Positions 7,760 through 16,086 of a stretch of 20,908 bases of DNA are shown piece after piece. Location: contig JALSQH010000010.1 in NCBI GenBank assembly GCA_026985515.1, forward strand, positions 1 through 20,908, read 5' to 3'. The DNA comes from a bacterium (GTDB lineage: Bacteria > JALSQH01). The notes under the pieces are model-generated. The model had not been told where the DNA came from, did not search any database, and was given only the letters and a program-made list of their open reading frames with translations. The translations under genes were made by a program, and so were the position numbers. Position 1 is the stretch's first letter. Each line of letters begins with the position of its first letter.

Positions 7760-9295
7760 GAGACATCTGATACCCTGCTTCAAAATAATTCTGCCTTTAT
7801 CCACACTGAACATGGAAGGGTAGTAACGCCACTTTCTCAGAATATAATTTCTCCATTTCTCACCAGACACATGCATTCTGAGATTCAGATCAAGCTGATA
7901 CTCATCCTCTACAAGAATGGGAGTGGGATTCCGCTCCAGCATATAAATCGCTCCGGCAAACTGAACGATCCCAAACAGCAACACAACTACGGCAAACCTG
8001 CCCCTCAGTCTGAAAAGTGCAATGGAAATTAAAGAGAGCATTGCTATCAGTCCATTCAGAGGCACTTGGAGAAAGTAATCGGGTAACCTTGATTTAAATA
8101 ACTCAAGTAAGGAAAAGGTTTTCCGGATCATAAAATCATTTACTTTCAGGAAGCCTGGATACCTGAGGGCAATTATCTGTCCTGCCACAAGAGATGGAAA
8201 AAGAATAACTCCAAATAACGGGACAAAGAGAAGATTCGCAAAGGGTGAAAAAAGAGGCAGGTAACCTGAAAGGTAAGAAGTGACAGGTATCATGGATCCA
8301 GAAATCATAAGAGGAAAAATGTACTTCATCTTTATGAATCTATTCCCAAGCCCCATCATAGCAAGAATGGTTCCATAAGCTAAAAAGGAGAGCAGAAAGG
8401 AGAGTGAGAATAATTCTCCAGGATCAAAAATCAGTATCATTAAAGCGACTAACTGAAATAGATGAATTGGATTGACTTTTCTCCTTATCCATACTGACAC
8501 CACATAGAATGCAAAAATGAGCAGTGCCCTTGCAGCAGAAATCTGCACACCGGAGAGAAAATAATATCCCGTTGTGCCTGCAAGGGAAAGGATAAGGGAA
8601 AGAGGTATCACAATTCCCCTTTCAAGGAGTTGTGGTATTTCCCTGAGTATAATCCTGAAAAGAAGATAAAGAATTCCTCCCACAAAACCAATATGGAGAC
8701 CAGAGATGGCAAGAATGTGGCTCAACCCAAGGTATTCAAAGAGGGTTTTCACTTTTCGCGGAAGTCCGCGTCTGTCACCATATATCACACCATTTACAAA
8801 AGCAGCCGACGAAATGCTCATGTAAGCCTCATTTCTAACCTTCCACCAGTTTACCGGGTTATCATTGTCACTCAGCGAATACAATTCCCTCACCGAAATT
8901 ACACACTCGTAAAAATACCCTTTCCATATACCTTTTTTGCTCACCACTGTGCCGGTTACAAATATTTTCCCCTCAAGGGGAGAGGCACCTTTTAAAAGAT
9001 AAAAAATATCGCCATTTTTTATAATGGCACTGTTTTCTCCTCTCTCCACCACTTTTCCATATATCTCTTTCTCGCACGGGATGTAATTACTGGTATGGAA
9101 TGAAGAAGTCAGGAGTACAATCATCAAAAAGAGAAAGAATAGCAGTAACCCTCTTCTTCTAAGCTTTAAAAAACCTGAGATATAAAGAAGCAGGATGAGA
9201 ACAGCAAGGGAAGGTGAAAATTGGCGAGTATAACCCTCAAGCCATGCGAGAAAATAGTGGTAACCTGTCAGAGCAAAAAGAAGTGTCTGCAGCAC
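7583..9295 (-). CDS. comEC: ComEC/Rec2-family DNA-uptake channel, short form
   Basis: A 570-residue polytopic protein. Two or three N-terminal helices (to about residue 65) precede a small beta-rich region (about 75-140, OB/DUF4131-like). The Competence domain (about 160-440) carries 'HILAISGLHIG' (193-203) and many helices. ComEC carries incoming single-stranded DNA across the inner membrane in transformation. The usual C-terminal metallo-beta-lactamase-like domain of full-length (about 750-residue) ComEC is absent: after the last helix only about 110 residues remain, of which 513-570 are antisense to the cNMP gene. The start is GTG 9295, since an in-frame stop lies 3 codons upstream; no Shine-Dalgarno is visible. 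No other competence gene is nearby, so uptake function is uncertain. Confidence 0.82.
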   Translation of the reverse strand: MLQTLLFALTGYHYFLAWLEGYTRQFSPSLAVLILLLYISGFLKLRRRGLLLFFLFLMIVLLTSSFHTSNYIPCEKEIYGKVVERGENSAIIKNGDIFYLLKGASPLEGKIFVTGTVVSKKGIWKGYFYECVISVRELYSLSDNDNPVNWWKVRNEAYMSISSAAFVNGVIYGDRRGLPRKVKTLFEYLGLSHILAISGLHIGFVGGILYLLFRIILREIPQLLERGIVIPLSLILSLAGTTGYYFLSGVQISAARALLIFAFYVVSVWIRRKVNPIHLFQLVALMILIFDPGELFSLSFLLSFLAYGTILAMMGLGNRFIKMKYIFPLMISGSMIPVTSYLSGYLPLFSPFANLLFVPLFGVILFPSLVAGQIIALRYPGFLKVNDFMIRKTFSLLELFKSRLPDYFLQVPLNGLIAMLSLISIALFRLRGRFAVVVLLFGIVQFAGAIYMLERNPTPILVEDEYQLDLNLRMHVSGEKWRNYILRKWRYYPSMFSVDKGRIILKQGIRCLSFYSAGNSYAEGSCELGDVFIGLFETMAEYLCNVYHYGVGKFAVLRGNFFKISSFYCQ

Positions 9296-9303
9296 ATATT
9301 CAG

Positions 9304-9309
9304 ATTATA
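9304..9309 (-). promoter_or_regulatory. Possible -10 element before comEC
   Basis: TATAAT on the minus strand, ending 8 bases before the GTG start. No convincing -35 is spaced correctly. If used, the transcript would be leaderless or nearly so, matching the lack of a ribosome site. Confidence 0.3.
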
Positions 9310-9333
9310 ACTTATGGACAAAAAATCAAGTAA

Positions 9334-11778
9334 TTACTTTTTTGGTGATTTCTTACTTTCCTTTTTCTTTCCCGTACTCTTTTTCCCTTTTTTCTCAGTA
9401 CTCTTACCAAAATTGATAAGGTTCTCCGCATATTCCCTGAGCTTTTTATCAACCAGATAGTTGATGGATCCCCGGGGAAATTTTCCGGTTCTGGTTCGCT
9501 TACCGGCAGGTTTACCCAGCATAAGTTCCACAGCGTCATCAATATGGGTTACGGAGTAGATGTGGAACTTTCCCTCTTCAACAGCCCTTTTCACCTCTGA
9601 TGAAAGAATAAGATTCTTCACATTAGCCTCCGGGATAATCACTCCCTGGTCCCCCGTCAGCCCTTTCTTTTTACAGATTCTATAGAATCCCTCGATCTTT
9701 TCATTGACTCCACCTATGGGCTGGATCTCACCCTTCTGATTAACAGAACCTGTAATGGCAAGGTTTTGTTTAACCGGCACACCTGAAAGTCTTGACAAAA
9801 TTGCTATCAGCTCGGCAGCGGATGCACTGTCACCATCAATCTGGGAATAGGACTGTTCAAAAGTGAGAGTTATGTTAAGGGATATTGGTTTATCCTGAGC
9901 AAATCTATCACCCAGAAAACTCGAGAGAATTAAGACACCTTTATTGTGGATGCGGCCGCTTAACTGTGCTTCCCTCTCAATATTTATTACACCGCTTCTC
10001 CCCATAAAAGTTCTCGCTGTTATCCTTGAAGGTCTGCCAAAATAAAACTCACCCAGAGAATAAACAGCCAGACCATTAACCTGCCCCACCACCTCTCCCT
10101 CAGTATCAATAAAAATTGTGTCCTCTTCAATAAGTTCCTCTATCTTTTCGGCTATGAGAGATGTCCTGTACTTTCTATTTTCAAAGGCCCTGAAAACATC
10201 CTCTTCTTCAACAACTTTTTTACCCTGACCGGCGGCAATCTGCTCAGCCTCAAAAATTATCTCGTCCAGGTATTTAAAATTGGCACTGAATTTTTCCTTA
10301 TGCTCTGCAAGTCTTGAACCAACTTCAAGGAGAGCAGAAATACCTGAAATGTGAAAGGGAAGCAGGTCGTTACTTTTTACAAAGTTTTTGAGATACTTTG
10401 CAAAAGATTTAACCAGTTCATCTTCCTTTTTCATCTCCCAGTCAAATTCAACCTTAACATTGAAGATCTTTTTAAAATCCGGGTCATACTCGTACAGCAA
10501 CCTGTAGAGAAGAGGATCACCCACGAGAATAACTTTTAAATCTATGGGAATGGGCTCAGGTTTTATGGACGAAGTAGCAACGAGACTGTACTGCTCTGCA
10601 AGATCCTCTATGGTCAACTTACCAGTTTTCAGAACCCTCTTCAGTGCATCCCACACTCCGAAGTTTCTGAGGGCATCGAGAACATTGATTATGAGATACC
10701 CACCATTGGCCTTCGCAATGGCACCGCTTTTTATCATGGTGAAATCGGTGGTATATACACCGAGCTGAACTCTCTTCTCAATCTTTCCAAAGAGGTTGTA
10801 ATAAGTGGGATTTGCCTCGTAAACAACCGGGGCTCCCTTTAAATCAGAATTATCAACAATCACATTTACTTTGTAATCAGTATAAACATCAGAGGCAATC
10901 AGGTTCATGGGAAAAGGAAGTGATTCAGGGGGTTGAATGAAGGTCTGAAGATTTTTAATAATGTGTTCCTTGAGGGATTCCAGCCATTCAGTTACACCGG
11001 GATATGGATACTTTTCTTTAATAAGCTCAATCTTGGTCCCCACTATGTAGAGACCCACTTTTTTCCTCAATTCTTCAATCTTCTCCTGGGTTTCCTGATC
11101 AATCTTTTTGACTTCCCTCAGGAACTCAGCTATTATGGGATCAAGTTTCCTTCTCTTTTCCTCTATTTCCTTTTTCACTTCATCTGGAAGGGCCTGGTAC
11201 TCTTCCTCTGTAAGAAGCTTGTTATTGTAGATGGGAATGGTCATCATTCCAACTTTGGTCCATCTAAGAGAGAACCCAATTTCTGCTGCTTTATTTTCAA
11301 GTTGATCAAAAAGTTTTGCCTTCTTTTCCCTGTTCTCCTGCTGTATTCTTGAAAGTTCCTCCTCAAAATCCCTGCTCTCAAAGGCCTGAGCAAGCTCCAC
11401 CTTCAGAGAATCTATAAGTTTGTCAATTTCCTCCCTGAATTTGCCCCCTTCTCCAGCCGGGAGGAAAAGAACCTTTGGACTCTGTCTGTCTTTAAAATTC
11501 TGGACATAACATATATCATCCGGGGTTTTATTATTCCGTGCGTATTTTTCAACCCATCTGAGAACTAATTTGGTCCTTCCTGTACCTGAAACACCCGCCA
11601 CAAAAATATGGAAACGATTCTTTCTGGTTTCAAGGCCAAATTTTAGAGCATTAAAAGCCCTCTCCTGGCCAACTATAATCTCCTCATCAGAGATCTGGTC
11701 ATCAGTTGTCTCAATCACCAGATGTGACAAATCAACCCGTGGGGATAACTCTTCAATTTTCAGCTCCCTCCAGCCCAT
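9334..11778 (-). CDS. Lon-family ATP-dependent protease (AAA_32 / YcbZ-LonH type)
   Basis: An 814-residue cytoplasmic AAA+ protease. The Walker A-like loop GVSGTGRT (62-69) has Arg where Lys is usual. A long charged coiled-coil insert (about 105-260) separates ATPase parts, as in AAA_32 proteins. The C-terminal Lon protease domain (about 550-775) carries the Ser-Lys dyad: Ser651 in GDSAS and Lys694 in GVNEK, 43 residues apart as in E. coli Lon (Ser679/Lys722). The extreme C-terminus is a Lys-rich tail. I chose ATG 11778 over GTG 11784 because GAGAGGTGA lies properly spaced before the ATG. It follows the thioesterase gene by 48 bases and is probably cotranscribed with it. Family members degrade misfolded or specific proteins; the substrate is unknown. 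Confidence 0.88.
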   Translation of the reverse strand: MGWRELKIEELSPRVDLSHLVIETTDDQISDEEIIVGQERAFNALKFGLETRKNRFHIFVAGVSGTGRTKLVLRWVEKYARNNKTPDDICYVQNFKDRQSPKVLFLPAGEGGKFREEIDKLIDSLKVELAQAFESRDFEEELSRIQQENREKKAKLFDQLENKAAEIGFSLRWTKVGMMTIPIYNNKLLTEEEYQALPDEVKKEIEEKRRKLDPIIAEFLREVKKIDQETQEKIEELRKKVGLYIVGTKIELIKEKYPYPGVTEWLESLKEHIIKNLQTFIQPPESLPFPMNLIASDVYTDYKVNVIVDNSDLKGAPVVYEANPTYYNLFGKIEKRVQLGVYTTDFTMIKSGAIAKANGGYLIINVLDALRNFGVWDALKRVLKTGKLTIEDLAEQYSLVATSSIKPEPIPIDLKVILVGDPLLYRLLYEYDPDFKKIFNVKVEFDWEMKKEDELVKSFAKYLKNFVKSNDLLPFHISGISALLEVGSRLAEHKEKFSANFKYLDEIIFEAEQIAAGQGKKVVEEEDVFRAFENRKYRTSLIAEKIEELIEEDTIFIDTEGEVVGQVNGLAVYSLGEFYFGRPSRITARTFMGRSGVINIEREAQLSGRIHNKGVLILSSFLGDRFAQDKPISLNITLTFEQSYSQIDGDSASAAELIAILSRLSGVPVKQNLAITGSVNQKGEIQPIGGVNEKIEGFYRICKKKGLTGDQGVIIPEANVKNLILSSEVKRAVEEGKFHIYSVTHIDDAVELMLGKPAGKRTRTGKFPRGSINYLVDKKLREYAENLINFGKSTEKKGKKSTGKKKESKKSPKK

Positions 11779-11826
11779 TTTCACCTCTCAAGCTTTTTGT
11801 AAATTATAACTGCAAAAATGGTAGGG

Positions 11827-12276
11827 TCAAGTTTTGATATGAAGAATACCTTCACCCTCTCTGGAAACTATTTTCTCTCTGAACCAATCAGGCAGAGGAT
11901 GGGGCTTGAATTCACCTGGAAGAATATTCACCACAACTGTGGTTCCTCTGACAATCTCCCTCCCGTCATCCTTGATTATCAGGTATCTGAAGCGAAAACT
12001 TGATCTTCCCAGATAGTAAATTGAGGCACCACACTTCAGTATATCGTTGAATGTGGCGGGAGATATATACTCAATTTCATGCTTTTTGACCACAAAAAAG
12101 ATCCCTGGATCCGGGGGTACAAGCTTTATACCAAGTGAATTGAAGTATTTCGTCCTGCATCTTTCAAAGTAGAGAAGATACTTGCTGTTGTGCACTATTC
12201 CACCCATATCCACATCATCAAAGGGAACCCACATCTCCATATGAAAGGGAAAATGATCAAAGGGGACCTTCTCCAT
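11827..12276 (-). CDS. Hotdog-fold acyl-CoA thioesterase, YbgC/4HBT family
   Basis: A 149-residue single hotdog domain. The N-terminal stretch 'VPFDDVDMGGIVHNSKYL' contains the acidic active-site residue and the His/Asn pattern of the 4-hydroxybenzoyl-CoA thioesterase/YbgC group, followed by 'YFERCR'. These enzymes hydrolyse acyl-CoA or acyl-ACP thioesters in the cytoplasm. In E. coli ybgC heads the tol-pal operon; here the gene lies at the far downstream end of the tol-mob gene block, behind its own promoter. GGAG sits 6 bases before ATG 12276. The Lon-family gene follows on the same strand. The acyl substrate cannot be told from sequence. Confidence 0.8.
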   Translation of the reverse strand: MEKVPFDHFPFHMEMWVPFDDVDMGGIVHNSKYLLYFERCRTKYFNSLGIKLVPPDPGIFFVVKKHEIEYISPATFNDILKCGASIYYLGRSSFRFRYLIIKDDGREIVRGTTVVVNILPGEFKPHPLPDWFREKIVSREGEGILHIKT

Positions 12277-12303
12277 GGTTAACTCCTGTTCAGGTTATGA
12301 AAT

Positions 12304-12332
12304 ATTTTAGCATTAAGAGGAAAGGAAGACAA
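12304..12332 (-). promoter_or_regulatory. Promoter for thioesterase and Lon-type protease genes
   Basis: On the minus strand: TTGTCT (12332-12327), a 17-base spacer ending in TGC (extended -10) and TAAAAT (12309-12304). Transcription would start near 12297, about 21 bases before ATG 12276. The -35 box abuts the T-tract of the preceding terminator-like hairpin. Confidence 0.55.
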
Positions 12333-12349
12333 AAAAGAGCTATTCTCTT
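12331..12349 (-). terminator. Weak intrinsic terminator after mobB
   Basis: On the minus strand, AAGAG (12349-12345), loop AATAG and CTCTT (12339-12335), running into a T-tract. The stem is only 5-6 pairs with two G-C pairs and overlaps the mobB stop codon. It would end the tol-mob operon, possibly with read-through. Confidence 0.4.
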
Positions 12350-12993
12350 CACTCCCCATACCACACCTTTATCACCACCTTGCCCGGCTTTCCCACCTTC
12401 TTCAGGGATTTTATCATTCCTCTGATGATCTCGTAGAACATGGTTCTTATGAAATCCTTGAGAGGAACATGACGGTCGTTGATGAAAAGCCATAGGTTGG
12501 GAACGGGGTTTTTCTTAATCACCTCCTCCTCAATCAGATCCGCAATCTTTTCTGTATCATCAGGAGAATAAACTTTCACATTCATCTCATCAAATCTCTC
12601 TGCCACAACACACAGGAGATTTTCATCATCTTTCAGAAGGAACTCCTTCCCATCATATACCTCTATTTTGGGAATGGGATGAGACTTGTATCCCTCAGTT
12701 ATAACCAGATCAACATCTTCCACAAATCTTTCAAGAATCTCCTCAAGGTCCATCTCCTTTTCTCTCATCTCCACAAGGGCAACTTTATCAGGTGAAGATA
12801 TAATCGTTAACCTTGCCCCTGCCTCTCTGTGGCGATAGGTATCCTTTCCCGGAATATCAATTTCAAAACCATGCACATCATGCTTAACCGTGGCAATTCT
12901 GTAACCCCGATTCCTCAATTCCTTCACCAATTTTTCAATAAGGGTTGTTTTCCCTGAATTTTTCTTTCCAGCAACTCCAACAACTGGTATCAT
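12349..12993 (-). CDS. mobB: Molybdopterin-guanine dinucleotide biosynthesis protein B
   Basis: A 214-residue P-loop GTPase-like protein. Walker A GKKNSGKT (9-16), then 'IATVKHDVHGFEID' and 'GKDTYRHREAGA', are diagnostic for MobB, with 'DLVITEGYKS' in mid-protein. MobB binds GTP and assists MobA in attaching GMP to molybdopterin. It is longer than E. coli MobB (about 170-175): residues about 165-205 form an extra C-terminal unit ('NDRHVPLKDFIRTMFYEII'), which I recall in some other bacterial MobB proteins. The ATG at 12993 overlaps the moeA stop by 4 bases, so it is the last gene of the coupled run. Confidence 0.93.
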   Translation of the reverse strand: MIPVVGVAGKKNSGKTTLIEKLVKELRNRGYRIATVKHDVHGFEIDIPGKDTYRHREAGARLTIISSPDKVALVEMREKEMDLEEILERFVEDVDLVITEGYKSHPIPKIEVYDGKEFLLKDDENLLCVVAERFDEMNVKVYSPDDTEKIADLIEEEVIKKNPVPNLWLFINDRHVPLKDFIRTMFYEIIRGMIKSLKKVGKPGKVVIKVWYGE

Positions 12994-14210
12994 GCTTCCT
13001 CCCTGTAAAAAATTTTCTCGTTTATTATTTCAACATCAACATAATCTCCCCTTTTATACTCCTCATCTTCGTAGTAAACGAGCAACCCATCTGCCTTCAC
13101 CATGGATGAGAGGATGCCTGATCCCTGGTTACCGGTGAGGGAGGCCCACCATTCTCCATCTTTTTCCGTTAGTTTCACTCTGACAAAATGCCTCAACCCC
13201 TTTTTCAACTTCAAATCAGTATCAATTCTTGCTTTTATTCTGGGGCGAAAAATCCTTTTATGACCCATCATCTTTAGCAGAACGGGCCTCACATGCTGTT
13301 CAAACATAACCGCAGTGGAAACCGGGTTACCCGGCAGGCAGAAAATCAGTGTTTCCCCTGCAGTGGCGAATAAAAGTGGAAGACCCGGTCTCTCCCTTAC
13401 TTTCCAGAAATGTATTTCCACATCCAGTTTCTGAAGAACTTTTTTCAAAAGATCATAATCACCCATGGAAATGGCACCTGAGGTAACAAGGATGTCAAAT
13501 TGCAATCCTGCCTTTACTCTCTCTTCCAGCTCCTCCTCACTATCACCGGCAATTCCAAGCATAAAGGGAATGGCACCCGCCTCTTTCACCTGAGAATAGA
13601 GAGTGTAACCGTTGGAGTTTCTGATCTGAAATTCATTTCTCCTCTCATCAATATCAACAATTTCATTGCCAGTTGCCAGAATTCCAACCGTTGCTCTGCG
13701 AAAAACCTTAATATGGCTCCTCCCCACGGAGGCAATCTCACCTATTTCGTAGGGTCTCAAAACTTTCCCTCTCTCAACCACAACCTCTCCTTCCCGAATA
13801 TCCTCACCCCTTCTCCTTATATTTTTCCCTTCAGGAATAACCCTTTTAAGGACCACATAGTCTCCCTCAACTTCGGTATCCTCAACCATGATTACCCTGT
13901 CTGCTCCGGGAGGAACAGGGGCACCCGTCATTATTTTGACCGCTGTGGTTTCTGTTACCTCCACATCTGAATAATCACCTGCCGCAACAATTTCCACGAT
14001 CTTTCTTTTATCCCCCTCTCTGTAATCACCTCTGATGGCATAACCATCCACTCCTGAATTATCCCAGGGGGGGAGAGTTATGTCTGAGACTATGTCCTCT
14101 GCAACAACCCTGCCAGGAGCTTCAAGAAGTGATACCTTCTCCCAGGGAAGCAACTTCGCATTTTCAAGCTCAATTTCCCTTGCTTCATCAAAAGGTATAA
14201 GTACCTTCAT
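12990..14210 (-). CDS. moeA: Molybdopterin molybdenumtransferase MoeA
   Basis: A 406-residue protein, the normal MoeA length. Order of domains: N-terminal 'ALLPWEKVSLLEAPGRVVAEDI'-like segment, then 'PPWDNSGVDGYAIRG' (the PP.(D/F)(N/R)S.(M/V)DGYA hallmark), 'AVKIMTGAPVPPGADRVIMVED', the MoCF-binding domain with 'GILATGNEIV' and 'SGAISMGDYD', and 'FCLPGNPVSTAVMFE'. MoeA inserts molybdate into adenylylated molybdopterin. It starts with ATG 14210, overlapping the mobA stop by 4 bases, and overlaps mobB by 4. No moaA-E or mogA gene is in the window, so the rest of the pathway must lie elsewhere. Confidence 0.95.
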   Translation of the reverse strand: MKVLIPFDEAREIELENAKLLPWEKVSLLEAPGRVVAEDIVSDITLPPWDNSGVDGYAIRGDYREGDKRKIVEIVAAGDYSDVEVTETTAVKIMTGAPVPPGADRVIMVEDTEVEGDYVVLKRVIPEGKNIRRRGEDIREGEVVVERGKVLRPYEIGEIASVGRSHIKVFRRATVGILATGNEIVDIDERRNEFQIRNSNGYTLYSQVKEAGAIPFMLGIAGDSEEELEERVKAGLQFDILVTSGAISMGDYDLLKKVLQKLDVEIHFWKVRERPGLPLLFATAGETLIFCLPGNPVSTAVMFEQHVRPVLLKMMGHKRIFRPRIKARIDTDLKLKKGLRHFVRVKLTEKDGEWWASLTGNQGSGILSSMVKADGLLVYYEDEEYKRGDYVDVEIINEKIFYREEA

Positions 14211-14779
14211 CGCAACTCCCTTCCTGTAAGTTTCTCATAATCCTCAAGGGTATTTACATTTATGAAAATTTCAGGTGCATTTTCACCTATTTCGCATTCC
14301 TCGACTATTCTCACCCTTACTTTCTCAAAAAGGTCTCTGATCCTGAAATTCCCTGCAAGTATCTGTTCCTTCATGGCACTGATCACAGAGGGAGAATAAA
14401 CAGCTGCAAGAGTTTCAAATCGGCCCCCTATCCTGGGCACCACCACATCCCATTCGTCAGAGTAGAAATCAGCAATTTTCCTTGCCACTTCGCCCCTCAT
14501 CAGGGGCATATCCACGGCGCAGAAAAAAGCAGGTTCTCCAATGTTAACAAGAGTTGAGTAAATTCCCCCCATGCTTCCTGCTTCAACTATATCAGGTATT
14601 TTCTGAAAAGGAATTTCAACATCTTCCCTCGCTGATACAAGAACCCTGTTAAAGTAACTGGCAAGTTCCCAGTACAGATGCTCCAGAAAAGTCTTACCCT
14701 TCCAGGGCAGGGACCATTTATCCCGTCCCATTCTCCTGCTTTTTCCACCTGCAAGGATAATCGCAGTTTCTACCTTCAT
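14207..14779 (-). CDS. mobA: Molybdenum cofactor guanylyltransferase MobA
   Basis: A 190-residue nucleotidyltransferase. The signature 'LAGGKSRRMGRDK' lies at residues 9-21, and 'FFCAVDMPLM' carries the metal-binding Asp. MobA transfers GMP from GTP to Mo-molybdopterin to make the bis-MGD cofactor of many bacterial molybdoenzymes. I chose ATG 14779, which shares TGATG with the tolB stop (1-base overlap), over TTG 14782. It sits between tolB and moeA in an unbroken chain of overlaps. IspD- or GlmU-type enzymes share the fold, but the mobB and moeA neighbours settle the call. Confidence 0.93.
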   Translation of the reverse strand: MKVETAIILAGGKSRRMGRDKWSLPWKGKTFLEHLYWELASYFNRVLVSAREDVEIPFQKIPDIVEAGSMGGIYSTLVNIGEPAFFCAVDMPLMRGEVARKIADFYSDEWDVVVPRIGGRFETLAAVYSPSVISAMKEQILAGNFRIRDLFEKVRVRIVEECEIGENAPEIFINVNTLEDYEKLTGRELR

Positions 14780-16086
14780 CAATAAATAACCCTTGACCAG
14801 GATGGTTCCTTTGCGTCCCCCGGCAAATCAATCACTTTCCATATCTTACCGCTACCCACATTCACAATATAGAGCTGATACCTTCCATCGCGGTTCGATG
14901 AAAAAACGATGTATCTTCCATCGGGTGACCACCTTGGATACTCATTGCTACCAATTCCATCAGTTACCACCCTCTCATCCGTCCCATCAGGTCTTATTAT
15001 GTAAATGTCAAATCTGCTACCATCCAGACTTTTGGAGAAGGCTATGTAATTCCCATCAGGAGACCAGTCGGGAGAGGCGTTGTACTTACCCGTTGTGGTG
15101 AGCCTCCGAACATTCCCACCATCACTGTCCATTATGTACAGATTTGGATTGCCGGCTCTGTTACTCACAAAAACAATCTGCTCACCATCGGGTGACCAGG
15201 CAGGACTCACATCGATGTATGGGGAAAAGGTGAGCCTTATGAGATTTCTCCCGTTCCTGTCAACTCGATAAATTTCGCTGTTTCCGCTTCTTGTGGAGCT
15301 GAAAGCTATGTACTTACCATCAGGTGAAAATCTCCCACTCACATCCTGGGAATTTGATCTGACAAGTGTTGAAATTGTGCCCCGACGGAGATCAGCTATG
15401 AAGAGATCAGGATAACTTCTTAGAAACGCTGAAAAAAGCATAAACTTACCATCTGGTGACCAGTCAGGAAACATGGCAAATCGGTTGTAAAAAGTCAGTC
15501 TTTTCAGATTCCTGCCATCCATGTCCACCACATAAATATCCTTCCACTTCTGACCCGGCTGACGATACTGAAAGGCAATCTTACTTCCAAAGCAGCCTCT
15601 TTTCCCTGTTATCTCCTCTAAAAGTTCATTGACAAATTTATAAACGGCTTCTCTCATGAGACTCTTTTTCAATTTGTATCTTCTCCCGAAGATAAACTTT
15701 GCCTGATAGGGATCATAAGTCCTTATTTCAACAACTATCTTATCTCCTTCAATCCTGTAACTCCCCTTTATGAGAAGTTCCGCTCCTATTGCCGTCCACT
15801 TATCAAACTGGATCTCATCAATTTTTACACCCTCTTTGTATGGGTTTACCAGATAGGCGGATTCTTCAATAATATCAAATAAATCAGTATAACTCAGAGC
15901 CCATGTGAGAATTTTTTGAAACTGCTTTGATAATGGGCCATTTTTCCCATCCATGGAGAGAAACGGAGGGACAGCAACGGGTATTCTTCTGAAATTTGCC
16001 CCACTTATGTTCAAAATAATCTTTTCATCTGCAGATGCACTCGAAACCATAATCAGCAGTACCACAGCCAAAATTATTTTTTTCAT
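14779..16086 (-). CDS. tolB: Tol-Pal system periplasmic beta-propeller TolB
   Basis: A 435-residue exported protein. A signal peptide (MKKIILAVVLLIMVSSASA) is followed by the N-terminal TolB alpha/beta domain (about 22-165) and a C-terminal propeller. At least five 'SPDG' units ('WSPDGKFM', 'FSPDGKYI', 'WSPDGEQI', 'WSPDGNYI', 'WSPDGRYI') at 42-45 residue spacing and a final 'EPSWSR' half-unit are visible. TolB sits in the periplasm and links the TolQRA motor to Pal during cell constriction and outer-membrane maintenance. ATG 16086 overlaps the tolA stop by 4 bases. No pal gene follows; mobA does. Confidence 0.93.
   Translation of the reverse strand: MKKIILAVVLLIMVSSASADEKIILNISGANFRRIPVAVPPFLSMDGKNGPLSKQFQKILTWALSYTDLFDIIEESAYLVNPYKEGVKIDEIQFDKWTAIGAELLIKGSYRIEGDKIVVEIRTYDPYQAKFIFGRRYKLKKSLMREAVYKFVNELLEEITGKRGCFGSKIAFQYRQPGQKWKDIYVVDMDGRNLKRLTFYNRFAMFPDWSPDGKFMLFSAFLRSYPDLFIADLRRGTISTLVRSNSQDVSGRFSPDGKYIAFSSTRSGNSEIYRVDRNGRNLIRLTFSPYIDVSPAWSPDGEQIVFVSNRAGNPNLYIMDSDGGNVRRLTTTGKYNASPDWSPDGNYIAFSKSLDGSRFDIYIIRPDGTDERVVTDGIGSNEYPRWSPDGRYIVFSSNRDGRYQLYIVNVGSGKIWKVIDLPGDAKEPSWSRVIY

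Noticed and set aside
8630-8995. Plus-strand open frame of 121 codons
   Set aside because: It is antisense to the conserved ComEC Competence region, has a composition unlike any protein family and no ribosome site.
9328-9339. Perfect palindrome AAGTAATTACTT at the Lon-type gene stop
   Set aside because: It has no loop, is A/T-rich and too short for a terminator; it could be an operator, but nothing supports that.
13500-13970. Plus-strand open frame of 156 codons
   Set aside because: It is antisense to the strongly conserved MoeA core and shows no ribosome site or recognisable motif.
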